A DNA stretch of 47,132 nucleotides from Fragilaria crotonensis (lineage: Eukaryota > Bacillariophyta > Fragilariophyceae > Fragilariales > Fragilariaceae). The position numbers and the translations under genes were made by a program. The DNA is taken from the NCBI GenBank assembly GCA_022925895.1, contig JAKSYS010000505.1, forward strand, positions 1 to 47,132, given 5' to 3'. Shown piece by piece: positions 33,767 through 45,010 of this stretch (positions within the stretch are counted from its first letter, which is position 1; each line of letters opens with the position of its first letter). The notes beneath the pieces were generated by a model. It ran no database searches, had not been told where the DNA came from, and saw only the letters and a program-made list of their open reading frames with translations.

Positions 33767-34788
33767 ATGATAATCATCATGAAACTCTGTATGCTTTCTT
33801 TGTTGCTTTCAGTAGGCGATCCAGCTCAAAAGCACTGGAAATTGCCGTCATTGGTGCCACTCAGACGACTGATGAAGCAGTCCAACAACTGCATGCTCGC
33901 GGCATCGAGTGTAACATTTTAGTTCGCAAGACCTTGCCTTCTGCGGAGGAACTTCCGAAATCGACAAAAGAGTCTGCAACAACTACTCTCACGAAAAGCC
34001 AAGTAGTGGCACATCTCTCGTTGAAGGGAGTTCACATTGTGGAGGGCGATGTGACCGACCTTGAATCCCTCCACACTCTGTTGGATGGCTGTACGGCTTG
34101 TTTGGCACTCTTTGGGGCAATTCGAAGGAGTCGACTCAGCGACTTGTGGAATCCCACCATTGGTGATACCGATCCGACACATGCCAAGGCTGTCAACTAT
34201 CAAGGTGTCGCCAACATAATACAAGCAGCCAAGGCGAGCAAGACATGCAAACGAATTGTCCGGATTACTGGCAAGGGAGAAACACCAACAAGTTTCTTTT
34301 CCATCCTCATCAATATGTTGGGGAGCATGGCCAAGGCCTGGAATTATGAAGGAGAACGATTGCTACGAGATCAACAAGACGTTGACTATACCATCATTCG
34401 ACCAGGCATCATGTCGGAGAAGGGACCTGAGGGAAGTTATAGCTTGACCTTGGCCGATGACGGAGGTGACTTGCCTGTTTCCAAAATTAGCTACGCTGAT
34501 ATTGCCACTCTCTCGATTGAATGCCTCGCCTATCCCAATGCCGCCCGGAGCACATTGACGGCCATGACCAAGGCGATCACGACAACAACAACAGAGGACA
34601 CCTTAACAACAACGCCTACTGCTGATTCGTATGCGCCCTTGTTGCAAATGGTCCAACCAGACCGTCGAATTTTTCCCACCAACATGCTGGAACAACATTA
34701 TGCGGCAGTCCGCAACACTCTGTACGGATTGGGGGTTGCGGTGTTGGTACTATTGTCTGCTGTTGGCCGAACGATTCTAGGATTATAG
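33767..34788 (+). CDS. Atypical short-chain dehydrogenase (NAD(P)-binding, NmrA/TIC62-like)
   Basis: The start at 33767 (MIIIMKLCMLSLLLS; a second Met lies at 33779) gives a hydrophobic signal-like N-terminus. One base appears lost near 33815; in the other frame the Rossmann fold begins ALEIAVIGATQTTDEAV, with GATGxxG-like spacing altered to GATQTTD. The rest reads HIVEGDVTDLESL, CLALFGAIR, VNYQGVANIIQAAK, RIVRITGKGE, WNYEGERLLRDQQDVDYTIIRPGIM and a C-terminal hydrophobic helix (GLGVAVLVLLSAVGRTILGL) that may anchor it in a membrane. This is an atypical SDR lacking the usual YxxxK; it may be a redox sensor or an oxidoreductase. Substrate unknown. Confidence 0.7.
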
Positions 34789-35071
34789 TAACATTGGGAT
34801 TGTCTGGAGGATGGTGTTTGTTTTATATTATGTAATCATGATGTAGTTACAGGTTACCACCTATTCGGTTTCAACATGAGTAGGCGCTGTGCGTGTTTGG
34901 TTCGTGACTAAGAGGCGGTACAATGAAAGCTAAGGTATATACTGAGTACTCGAGTACGATCACGATGTCATAAATCGATGATCAATGGTCACGAATGGTA
35001 TGACAGTTATCGAGCAGAAGGCGCTTGGGGAGTGAAATACAGAGATGTGTGAAGACAGGCGAAGCATATTT

Positions 35072-36726
35072 TTATGCTTCCGCAGGCTTCGCCTTGTGCT
35101 CACCAAACACAAACTTCCCCACAGCCTTTTTAAATTGTTTGTATCTCATGCGCAACAACCGAAACAGGAACACCGTCCGTGGTTTGCCGTACCCTTCAAA
35201 AGCCCTTGATCTAAAATTTCTCATTGCCTTGGTATATTGCACATTCCTCAAAACCGACGTGGCCGCCTCCCATCCCCATCGTTCAGCTTCCGTACGCGCT
35301 GCCTTGCCGAGCGCCTCGCGGAAGGGCTTGTCTTGTTGCAATTTGGACAAGCGCGAAACAAAGGCGTCGGTATCCCCGGGTGGACATAGGTAGGATGTTT
35401 TGCCGTTATCAATCAAATCGGGAATACCGCCGGCAGCAGCGCCCACAACGGGAACGCCGCTGGCCATGCTTTCCAAAACGACAAAGCCTAATGTTTCACT
35501 GTCCGAGGGCATGACAAAGGCGTCGGCGCTGGCAAAGGCAGCACTCAAATCGTCGCCGCAATTGGCCAGTAAATACAGTCTTGGTACCCTTGAACCATTC
35601 TTTGAGTTCACCTTCCTGCGGACCCTTGCCAACGACGCAGAATCAGGCATTTGGCATTTTCTCAACATAGCCTTAACGTCCTTGAGACGTTTCTCGGCTC
35701 CGAGTCGTCCGACGTAAACCATTAAAAAGTCATCGACGTTTCCATCACTCATGCGACTCCTCATTTCCATCGATTTAAACTTCGGATGGAATCGTTCTGT
35801 ATCAATTCCTTTTCGCCAAACTTCAACATTTTGAATTCCATTTTCAGTCAATTCTTGTTTCATTTGGGGACTGGTACAGAGCGTTAGGTCGGCGCGATTG
35901 TGCGCCAAGCGCAACAATTCCCAACAAATGGATTCAATGGCAGGAATGAAGGAAAGGTAATTCTTGCCGTACGACGGCAAGTGGGTGTGATAGGACATGA
36001 CGAGGGGAATTTTATTAATTCGGGCGTAGAGAATGGCTGCGAATAGCAAAAAGCCACTGCTCGTGTCAAGAGCGGGAAAGAGGGGATGAAGGAGAAGTGA
36101 GTGAAACGTGCGTGACTACGGCGAATTGAATTGAATTGAATTTTGACCTCCAACCGAATACTCGGAGGAATGCAAACTCCTAAAGCGGGTAAACAAGTCG
36201 ACAGTCGATAATCGATAGTGCAGGGTCAATAGAAAATAGTATACGTACGGAGAAGTGACATGAATCAAATCGGGTTTGCGTCGTTCGATGATTGCGGCTC
36301 CCTTGGCTTCAGGTAAATCAAAGGTGAGGGATATTTGATTGTAAAGGGGGAACGTGAAGCCCAATGTGTGCTCGATGGGAAAGCCCATGAAGCTTTTCGG
36401 CAAATCGTGGGCAGGTGTCTTGGAATCGACAGTCAAGACGTCCACATTGTCTCCAGCTTTCTTTAAAATTTCAGCATTTCTTGGAATCGATTGGCGTAAC
36501 CAGAAACGTGTGTAAAGGGAGTGGGTTCGACCATGAGACATATATTTCGAGGAGGTTTGCTCCTGAGAGGAGGAGCATCGGCTTCGCCTTTTCCTTTGGC
36601 GAAGCGCAATGACGAAGCGCTACCGCTAATCGCAGCAGACATCATCAGAGGCGTCGACGACGACGGAGCGGTAAAGGCTTCGACAGAGAACAGCAAAGTG
36701 AACAGGGCAACGACACTCCAATTCAT
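35072..36726 (-). CDS. SQD2: Sulfoquinovosyltransferase (sulfolipid synthase), plastid-targeted
   Basis: Exons 36726-36249 and 36055-35072 with a 193-nt intron (GTACGT..GAGCAG), joined as TSP-GFLLFAAILYARI. It transfers sulfoquinovose from UDP-sulfoquinovose to diacylglycerol to make SQDG of thylakoid membranes. The N-terminus is a signal peptide followed by an ASAFAP-like VEAFTAP, fitting a diatom plastid protein. GT4 motifs: SYHTHLPSYGK, VWRKGIDTERFHP, VYVGRLGAEKRLKD, FVMPSDSETLGFVVLESMASG and AAGGIPDLI. Frame changes occur near 36468 (a T missing in a T-run) and on both sides of about 35565-35650, where KGPQEGELKEWFKGT lies in another frame, along with a TGA that breaks that alternative reading. 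Function is otherwise intact by motif. Confidence 0.82.
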
Positions 36727-37755
36727 GGTTGATGTTGGCGTTAAATGCCTTTAAAGGTTCGATGATTCGATGGTTCTCGGCCAAAGACTCGAGTTTACTA
36801 GTCGTAACTCAATGAGCAGCAATGCGATTTGAACTTAGAATCTCGCCTTCAACTTCGATCCTCACCGAAGATGTAAAAAAAATGCGGTGCAAGGCGATGG
36901 TCCATACTTGACCTGCCGGTGCGCCATAGATAAGAAACCCTCGTTGAGGCGATGACGCGCGGGTTTGTGGATAATCAAGGGCAATAAAAACAGGACATGA
37001 GCTCTAGTCCGTAGACTCGATTATGCGTCACATATGTGTCACCACTCACCACCGAAGGATGTCAGGTTGCCAAGTGGAACTGAGAAGATTCCATGTGTGG
37101 TGAAGATGTGAAAGGAAGATTCGAAGGAACCGTGGTCCATCGCTCCGTATACCTGGTACTACCGGTAGTACCAGGTACCAGATACTGTACTGGTACTCGT
37201 ACCTATGCATTATGCATACTCGTATTTCGTGCTCGATGCAGGTGCCAGGTACCAGTACAACTGGAGTACTTGTACTCCAGTACTAGCACGTTTATAGTTT
37301 ATACTCCAGTACTGGTACTGTAATGTCTATTTCATCCGCTCACATCCCCATGTCTGCACTGCTACCCCGCCAGTGTAATGCGAACCCTGCACCCAGGATC
37401 CAGGATGACTGGATCATACAGTACCTGGTACCTGGTACCTGGTACATGGTACCTGGTACCTGGTACCTGGTACCTGGTACCTGGTACCTGGTACCTGGTA
37501 CTGTACCTGGTCCACAACACTGGTACAGGGAAGCTAAAGGGTACATAAACCATAAACCATCCAACGTCCATCGTATCAGGACGAGCACTCCAGTACTATA
37601 GTACCTCATTGTCGTCATGCAGATGAGGGCTGTGAATAGCTCACATCATCATCATAACTACATATCACCCACGGCTATAGTCAGAGCATTCCAATACATA
37701 ACATAGTTCCATCACCAAGCTCCTAGAACAGTTAGAACTAAGGGTTTGATATCTC
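36727..37755. other. Intergenic region with GTAC palindromes
   Basis: No gene. Bases 37140-37330 hold many GTAC-centred palindromes (GGTACTACCGGTAGTACC, GTACCAGTACAACTGGAGTAC). A tandem array follows at 37421-37510. Confidence 0.5.
37421..37510. repeat. Tandem array of GTACCTG, 11 units
   Basis: Eleven 7-bp units GTACCTG in a row from 37421 to 37497, one of them GTACATG, followed by a partial unit. Each junction makes the palindrome GGTACC, so the array can fold into hairpins. It translates without stop in several frames, giving false open frames of repeated Trp/Tyr/Pro/Gly. Confidence 0.95.
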
Positions 37756-39470
37756 TCACCGACTCATTTCCGCAGCAGCCTCGGGAGATGTCACGGACGA
37801 TGCCCCTCCGGTCAGATCCAGATATTGTTTGACAATCTTGGCTTGGTCATACCCAAACGTGACGCAATCCGGAAATGCAACCCCGGAACGGTAATTCCCA
37901 CACACCCAAAGTCCAGCAAGTTTCGCTTCTGCTGCTTCCAATTCAGAAATCAACTCCAAATGGCCCAATTCGTATTGTGGAATCGCCGTGGGCCAAAGTT
38001 TCAAACCCAACACCTTGGGTGCCAGCGCATCTGGTTTCAACAGCACATCGCGACATCCCTTGTCAACTTGGGCAATAATCTCATCGTGACTTAGTTTCGA
38101 AAGTTCCACATCGCGAGATCCACCAATGTAATTCAACAACAGATTGTAGTCGGATGGACACCGGCCAGGAAAAGCGAGGAACTCCACAGGGTACCAAGTG
38201 TGCGGACACCTTCCGATCGAGGATTGAGACTGCAAAGCCGGGAGGTTTTGGAGATTGCCAAAACCATTGGCGAGTTCAACGTCCTTGAAGGAAGATTTAG
38301 GATACGCTACCGTGACGGCTGCGACGGGAGGTGGTAAATGCCGATGCGGTTGATTTCCGAACGAACTTTTTCGAAAATGGGCTTGGATTCTGGCATGACG
38401 GGGGCAAGCACGTCGGAGAGAATGGGCGGGAACGGTCGAAACAAGTGCCTTGGCTTGGACAGTTTGAATTCCAGAAGGAGTTTCAAACGTGGCTTCGTAG
38501 CCATCACCCGATTTGACGATGCTGGTGACCTTCCATTCCAAATTGACCTTCTCCTTAAGTTCTGCCGCAATTGCATTCGGAAGAGTCGAAAGGCCTTCTC
38601 GGAACGATCCAGGATTACCATATTCAAATTCCACCCACGCTTCATCTGGTGGATCGGCCTTGCGTTCCTTGGTCAGTTCCACTTGTCGCTTGAGTCCACC
38701 ATAAAAGATAGCACCAAATTTGTTCCAATCTAACGAGTATGAAATCTCTTCGATCCTCGCAATTTTGGGAAGTGCTGCTTTCATGGAGAGTGTTTCAGGA
38801 TTCCCAGCGTAGACTCCGGACACGAAAGGGTCAATGCACCGCAGGAAGACTTCCTCGCCGAGAATGCGGGTGACCCATTCTCGTATAGTTTCCTCCTTGG
38901 GGGGAGGAGGTGCGTGTCCGAGAAAGGCACCAATTCCGGCCCGAATGCGACCGGGCCAGGAGAGCAATTCACCGGCCAATGCAAATTTCAAAACTCCATT
39001 CGGACCAAAGACTAATTCCAACTGACCCTGTGCGCCCTTACCGCCTTGTCCCTTTGGGAGAGGATGGAGTTTGCCGTTGTGATTGACCCACGGAGGCAGC
39101 GATTCGTCGGCAAATACAAGTTGATCGTCGATTCCGAGTTCATGTGCGATGCGTACGATACTTGGTTGTGTCGCAAATGAGTTTGGACCTTCTTCCCAAA
39201 TGAATCCGTCGGGTGTTTTGTGAGATTTGACATTGCCTCCGAGGTAATCCCTGGCTTCCGCAAGGATAACGTCGACACCGGCCCGATGAAGATTGTGAGC
39301 AAGTGTCGAACCCGATATACCGCCGCCGATGACGAGGCATTCGACTTGTTTGTCCGCTGCCAAGGATGTGGTCGAACTTGGCGACGATACCAAGTCAATC
39401 GGACTGAGGCGAACGCAGCACCTGAAGGAAGAGCGAGGAGCAGCACGAGCGAGGATTGAATGAAATGCAT
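37756..39470 (-). CDS. PPOX: Protoporphyrinogen oxidase, plastid-type
   Basis: Oxidises protoporphyrinogen IX to protoporphyrin IX, the last common step of haem and chlorophyll synthesis. The ATG at 39470 gives a signal peptide with the diatom ASAFAP-like cleavage site (LALPSGAAFAS). One base seems lost near 39404, after which the mature protein starts. FAD-binding ECLVIGGGISGSTLAHNL at the N-terminus; EARDYLGGNVKSHKTPDGFIWEEGPNSF; IDPFVSGVYAGNPETLSMKAALP; KALVSTVPAHSL; ending GLWVCGNYRSGVAFPDCVTFG. Between about 38342 and 38415 the frame is shifted by a compensating pair of one-base indels: DVLAPVMPESKPIFEKVR reads in the other frame. About 560 residues, normal for the family. Likely functional. 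Confidence 0.9.
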
Positions 39471-40778
39471 TGCAGTGATCTACCGTCTATTGAGCGTCTC
39501 GTTTGCCTCCTACCAAGGGGATGCTAAATGCAGAGTGCACAGGGAAGAGAGACTTCACAAGGTGCATTCACACACATTTTAGCCCACACATCGAGGAAGG
39601 ACAAATCTTCGTCACCCTCGGAGCTTGCGGGCTGAGGACGCGTAATCTGGATTCCACCTGGAGTTCAACAATCGGAATCCGTATCATCTGACATGCTGGT
39701 TTTCCAAGGAACACCGTTAGAATTCAGATGGGCACAAAACGAAAATCCAAACGATATGCAGACAAAATTACGAAAATGTCGAGCCGTTATCGGCTTCGAT
39801 TTATCTTGCATATAGTGTCCCATAGAGAGTCGCATCTTCATGTTCTTCGGACACCTGCACAGCCTGCACCTTCTCATCTTCATCGGTGCAGGTATGCATA
39901 TGACATACTGTCGTACAGGTGTCATGTACATACTAGTAGTCGAGGAGTCGATTTCGTCGTTGGAATTAGTACTAGTGCAGCGCAACTCTACAAAGGCGAG
40001 GTCGGTGGGAGTGGGGTTTTGGGGCTTGTTGAACTTTTTTGAAAAAGCCGAGTTCATCGTTCGCAGCTTGCAGAGTGCAGTACCGGTACAAGTACGCCGT
40101 TCTTCCCCATGATTGCAACCTGCCACCATCCTTTGTGATCGATCCTGTCGTGGAAGCTATCGTTGTCACTTGCCACCCGTTGTTACATATCGCATCTCAT
40201 CAAAATGCATCCGACGGACTCATATCGTAGATCAGAGGTTTATTCTCCCTTGTTGGTCTTGTTTTCATCGTCAATACAAACGAACAGGTGAGCATTGGCT
40301 TTTCCCTGACTGTGCTTAGACTGTGAGAAGCATTATTATGCATAATTGAATCAACCCACACAAAGGTTGGAAATCTCGTATGCTCATTGAATACCTGAAG
40401 CCTACCGGAGTATCGTCAAATTGTGCCGACTCCTAGTAGGTCTACAGTATTTTCGTTTCCAAATCGGAACGCTTTCTCATTCGTTGGAAGAGGACCAACC
40501 CTGACATGAGTCCTGGTTCCTCGTTGGTGACACATTTTCGCTGACACCCAAGTTCGCACGCCCATCGTTTCATCCGTGGGACCCGATTTTGGCACTTCCA
40601 TTTCCAACGTCATTGCGGATAGACGATAGACATCTACGAGTCAGCAGGTCTTATACGTGTATATATGCAGTCACAAGGCTCTCGTTTGGTTTTTTGTCGC
40701 GTTCCCCACCTCGTTTTCGTCCATGAACGCAAATCTCCCCTCCAAAGCACACAATACCTTACCGATTATACATCAAAC
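39471..40778. promoter_or_regulatory. Divergent intergenic region between PPOX and GPI
   Basis: 1.3 kb between two outward-facing plastid-protein genes. Only short overlapping frames are present. GTAC words cluster at 39900-39980 and 40080-40100. A TATA-like GTATATATG at 40659-40667 lies about 115 bp before the GPI start. Shared control of the two genes is possible but not shown. Confidence 0.4.
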
Positions 40779-43163
40779 ATGATACGACGACGACTCACCC
40801 CTCGATACTATCTCTTTTTTGTTTGCTTCAGTTTTACAACGCCTGGAATCTCGGCCTTCTCATCGAGTCCACGGACTGGTACTGGGAGATATAGGAGTGT
40901 TGGTGAAAGAGCGGGTGAAAGGAGTCTGTTACGAATCGCATCGGAAGATGTTGAACAAAATCGAGTGCAAGATGCTCACAAGAATTTGGAGATGCAATTG
41001 TCAGAGGATATGGACCACAGTTCGGATGCTCCAACCTTTGACTCTTACAATGAACTGGAACTCGAATACGAAAACGAAGAATCGCTTGTAGAAATCGATG
41101 AACAGACTCTCAATTTGAGAATCCAACTCCCACAACGACTAGTGAAGCCTGGCGTTGGTTGGAAACACCACCATGAAGCAACCTTGAGATTGTTTCGTGG
41201 CAATGGTGAGGAGGTCGAAACCGAACAGGACGAGCCCGAGCCTGAAAAAACACCATGGTGGCAACCCAGTGTCAAAGTTTTCAAACAGTACATTATGAGA
41301 CCGCACTTGGTCTCATCGACAGCGGAATGGAAACGCTTGCAAAAACACGCCCAGGAGATTAAAAGACACATCTGCGAGATATGCTGCAAGACAAGGAGCG
41401 CTGCGATTCCTTCTTTGTGCAAGAAGATGGTGTATACGTGGACTATTCTCGTCAACGAGCCACTCGGAAACTATGGATTTGCTCTTTCAGCTGGCGGAGA
41501 AACAAGATTTGAAAGGCAAGATTCGGGCCATGGTGCAGGGTGAGAAAATTAATTTTACAGAAGAACGAGCTGTCTTGCACACGGCACTGAGGGCAGACAG
41601 GAGCCAAATTGAACAGTCTTTGTGGACGATATGGATGCAATTCAAGAGTGCACGATGTGCTAGACGACATTAAGTGCTTCACGGATGGTGTTCGATCTGG
41701 TACTATCCTCAGTTGCACTGGTAAGCGACTTCGGAATATTGTGTCGGTGGGAATCGGAGGAAGTTATCTGGGTCCTGAGTTCTTGCACGAGTCATTAAAA
41801 ACGGAACCGGAGGGTATCAACGCGGCACTTGGTACAGCCTGCGGTTTCTGAGCAATGTCGATCCTGTCGACGTCGAACGCACCTGCGCCGACCTGGACCC
41901 AGAAGAGACACTTATCGTGATCGTTTCCAAGACATTTACAACGTCAGAAACCATGTTGAATGCACGAACCATGCGGCAGTGGCTCTGGGACTTTATGGGC
42001 AACGACAAGGAAGTTGTGAGGAAACACGTTGTTGCCTGCGCCTCCATCTCGTCGATAGACAAGGTTGCAGAATTCGGTATCGACACGGAGAATTATTTTT
42101 TCCGGTTCTGGGATTGGGTTGGTGGTCGCTACAGCGTTTGCAGCGCCGCTGGAGCCGTCCCTATTAGCCTGCTCTACGGCTACGATTTGTTTGAGAAATT
42201 TCTTCAGGTTCGTCGAGAAATCAATTGGGGTAGATGCTGTGTACAATGCAAGATGGCTTACATTCTCGTTCCTTTTTCAGGGCGCTCGGTCGATGGATCA
42301 GCACTTTGTGAATGCTCCGTTTGAGACGAACATTCCGGTGATTTTGGGCCTGCTGGGTGTGTGGAACATGTCTTTCCTGGGGTACAATACCCGTGCTACA
42401 CTGCCATATGGCCAGGCTCTCCTGAAACTTCCTGCCCATATTCAGCAGCTGGACATGGAGTCAAATGGAAAATGTATGACCAAACACAATATTGAAGTGG
42501 ACTATCCTGTTGGTGAGGTTGATTTTGGAGAACCTGGTACAAATGGTCAGCACTCGTTTTATCAATTGCTACATATGGGTCAAACAGTTCCTGTGACTTT
42601 ATTGGGTTCGTCCAATCACAACACGACTTATGCCTCGATGGCGAAGAGCTCTCATCGCACGATGAATTGATGGCCAATTTTTTGCACAACCTGATGCCCT
42701 TGCCAATGGCAAGACAGCGGATGAATTGAGCCGAGGGTTGCCCCGAGGATATGATTCCCCATCGGTCCTTCAAAGGAAACCGACCGAGCAGCTCTTTGCT
42801 CCTCCCAAATTGACCGCCTATGCAACTGGACAGATTCTCGCCATCTACGAGCATCGCACCGCTGTGCAAGGATTTATTTGGGACATCAACTCCTTTGACC
42901 AGTACGGAGTCGAATTGGGAAAGAAGTTGGCCATTGAGGTGCGAGACCACCTGAAGGAGGCGAGAAAGGTTGATGGAAAACAAGAAGTGGACGCCGGAAG
43001 TCCCGCGACCAGCCGAATCTTGAATTACTACATTCAGAACAGTAAGAACTCTGTGTTCAATGAGAGCGATTCGGGTGGATTGACGTCGGTAACAAGAAAG
43101 ACTCATCGTGATCTTTGCCCTCCGTCTGACCATAACCTGGGTGGTCACAACGGAAGGTTGTAG
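40779..43163 (+). CDS. GPI: Glucose-6-phosphate isomerase, plastid-type, heavily frameshifted
   Basis: Interconverts glucose-6-phosphate and fructose-6-phosphate. The ATG at 40779 opens a signal peptide ([21 protein letters not shown]) with an ASAFAP-like motif, so plastid import is likely. A 73-nt GT-AG intron at 42208-42280 joins [12 protein letters not shown]. Both family signatures are present: DWVGGRYS (42112-42135) and [11 protein letters not shown] (about 42890-42925); also [21 protein letters not shown] and [17 protein letters not shown]. The frame changes at least six times (near 41380, 41465, 41600, 41640, 41835, 42575 and 42740 by my reading), yet the residues between changes remain conserved. 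Either the locus is a young pseudogene hit only by indels, or the sequence was poorly corrected here. The C-terminus [10 protein letters not shown]... is longer than usual or misread. Confidence 0.85.
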
Positions 43164-43357
43164 TGTTCATAGAAACAAGGCTTAAGTTTCGTGCCTATCT
43201 GTTGCTGAGTAGGGTGTTTATGTAGGAATCTTAAAATGGGGCGGTCTCAGATGCATGATCGGTTGTCAACTCAATAGTTGGGACGGCATACAGCATGTCA
43301 ATTTTTGTGTCGTCCTCAGGAATACCCAACACCACCAAACGCGGAATCAAGGCAACG

Positions 43358-45010
43358 TCAAGATCGTCCTGACATCGCTTGAACCCTTGCTCCCTTCAAC
43401 CATTCATACTTGGCAATGGATCCCCAATCATCACTGTACAACCACATGGCGCGATCAAAACAGGGCCTCGCTTGGTCAAACATGCCGACACCAGCGAGAT
43501 AGAATGCAAGTCGTTCGTTCGCCAGTCCTTCCATATGAAGCCAACTCCTTTCTGCCATGGCGCTGATTGCTCGTTTATACGCAACTATAACGTCATCAGG
43601 TCTTGAGCTTCTTTTCGCCGCCAACTTGTGCGCCTCAAGAAAACTCAGAAATGGTTTGCCATTTGGCGACAGCTTTAGCGTCGCCAAAGCCTTAATGGTA
43701 TTGCGCGCACTCTTCGAGTGACAACGATCACCTGTGATGCGGTATAGTTCATAACCAACACTGGATGCAAAAATACCACTGATACATATTGTTGTGACTA
43801 CGTGAGGAAGTGTCAGCAACAGCCGCAACTTACCCAAAGTGGTAGGCGAGCTGTAACTTGTGTACCAAAATATCCACAGCAATGATGTGTTGTTGGCCTC
43901 ACGAGCATATTCTAGGTATTCAGTCTCATCGATCATCTCGCCATTCAACACCAACAGATCACTCCAGGCCGATGGATGCATTCGAAGGTTGAGAACAAAT
44001 TGAAAGACCGGCGAAACCCAGTGCAACAACGATTGGTGCCCAAATTCGCACGATCGTCGGTACGCAGGCCGCAGAACAGCCTCGACAGCTGCCAGATTTT
44101 CTCCAATAAAGCATCGTTGCGAAACACTATTGAAGCAGGAAATGACTGCATACACCACATCACCAACGTTGAACCCATCCTCTATAGCCCGATCGAATGG
44201 CCCCAACATCTCGATCGGCTCACGCCAGTGCGATGCAAAGCAATTACAGAGGACAGTTGTGGCACATGATACCTCTTTAGATCTGACCTTTCCCAATATT
44301 GCCAAGGCCAATTTCCCGATGCGATAGGCATGTGCGTGGTTCCCCATGGCAACATTCAATGTCGCGTACATTGCGAGCACCGGTGGACTGAAAGGCGACA
44401 ATCCGTGAGATAGGGTTAGCTCAACAGCAACGAGAACATAGAATGTCAGCTCCTTGGTTGCACTCTTTTGTCCACAGTAGCAGCTCCCACAGAATAGTAA
44501 CCGAACGGCAGCCATCTGTAAATCATCGCGGACAGCGGTCTTCAAAAGAATTTCGCGGTCAGTTGTGTTTCGCATCGCCTGCGTCACCTTGAAAAGTTTG
44601 AACAACACATGGCTGATCGATATCTTAGAAGGCACTTTTACCCCAAGGATGTTGAGAGTACGATTGACAGTGGCAATAGTGGAGGCAATATCGCTAGCAG
44701 CCATACGCGCCTCAACTTGAACGAGCAACAGGACGACCTTGTCATTAGGCAGGTTGCAATGCATCAATGCATCCTCCAATATGGTTGTGGAAGCGTCAAA
44801 GTTCCCAACAATCAACTCCACTTTAGCAAGAGACGCGGCTACTTCAAATGCAAGATCATGATGGTCCACCCACTTCGCTTCTGGATCGAGCATTTCGTGA
44901 GCACGGCGTAGAAAATCGGCTGCATCAACAAACCACCGCTTATTAGCTAGTAGAATTCCTTTTTTGAAAGAATTGAATGAACTGAGATGTACACCAATGA
45001 CAAAATGCAT
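43358..45010 (-). CDS. Helical-repeat (TPR-like) protein, related to the ATPase part of large sensor kinases
   Basis: 550 uninterrupted residues starting MHFVIGVHLSS. Sequence is all-helical with TPR-like units: ANKRWFVDAADFLRRAHEMLDPEAKW, HHDLAFEVAASLAKVELIVGNFDASTTILEDAL, FSPPVLAMYATLNVAMGNHAHAYRIGKLALAIL and RPCFDRAMWLYSDDWGSIAKYEWLKGARV. This pattern is that of the region following the NTPase domain in large STAND/AAA-type kinase-histidine-kinase proteins. Here neither the kinase nor the NTPase nor a histidine kinase is found next to it, so it is either a truncated gene (5' and 3' ends missing) or a free repeat protein. It is convergent with GPI, 194 bp apart. Family call by pattern only. 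Confidence 0.6.
   Translation of the reverse strand: MHFVIGVHLSSFNSFKKGILLANKRWFVDAADFLRRAHEMLDPEAKWVDHHDLAFEVAASLAKVELIVGNFDASTTILEDALMHCNLPNDKVVLLLVQVEARMAASDIASTIATVNRTLNILGVKVPSKISISHVLFKLFKVTQAMRNTTDREILLKTAVRDDLQMAAVRLLFCGSCYCGQKSATKELTFYVLVAVELTLSHGLSPFSPPVLAMYATLNVAMGNHAHAYRIGKLALAILGKVRSKEVSCATTVLCNCFASHWREPIEMLGPFDRAIEDGFNVGDVVYAVISCFNSVSQRCFIGENLAAVEAVLRPAYRRSCEFGHQSLLHWVSPVFQFVLNLRMHPSAWSDLLVLNGEMIDETEYLEYAREANNTSLLWIFWYTSYSSPTTLGKLRLLLTLPHVVTTICISGIFASSVGYELYRITGDRCHSKSARNTIKALATLKLSPNGKPFLSFLEAHKLAAKRSSRPDDVIVAYKRAISAMAERSWLHMEGLANERLAFYLAGVGMFDQARPCFDRAMWLYSDDWGSIAKYEWLKGARVQAMSGRS

Noticed and set aside
36790-36860. Possible tRNA on the minus strand (GTTCAAATC box)
   Set aside because: The T-loop-like word is present, but the bases beside it do not pair as a T stem and no acceptor stem can be drawn.
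37323-37618. Open frames on both strands across the GTACCTG array
   Set aside because: The frames exist because a 7-bp repeat without stop codons reads through in all phases; the product is a short repeat with no coding character outside it.
39665-40129. 154-codon minus-strand frame in the PPOX-GPI spacer
   Set aside because: It has no domain, competing frames lie on the plus strand, and it passes through GTAC-rich sequence.
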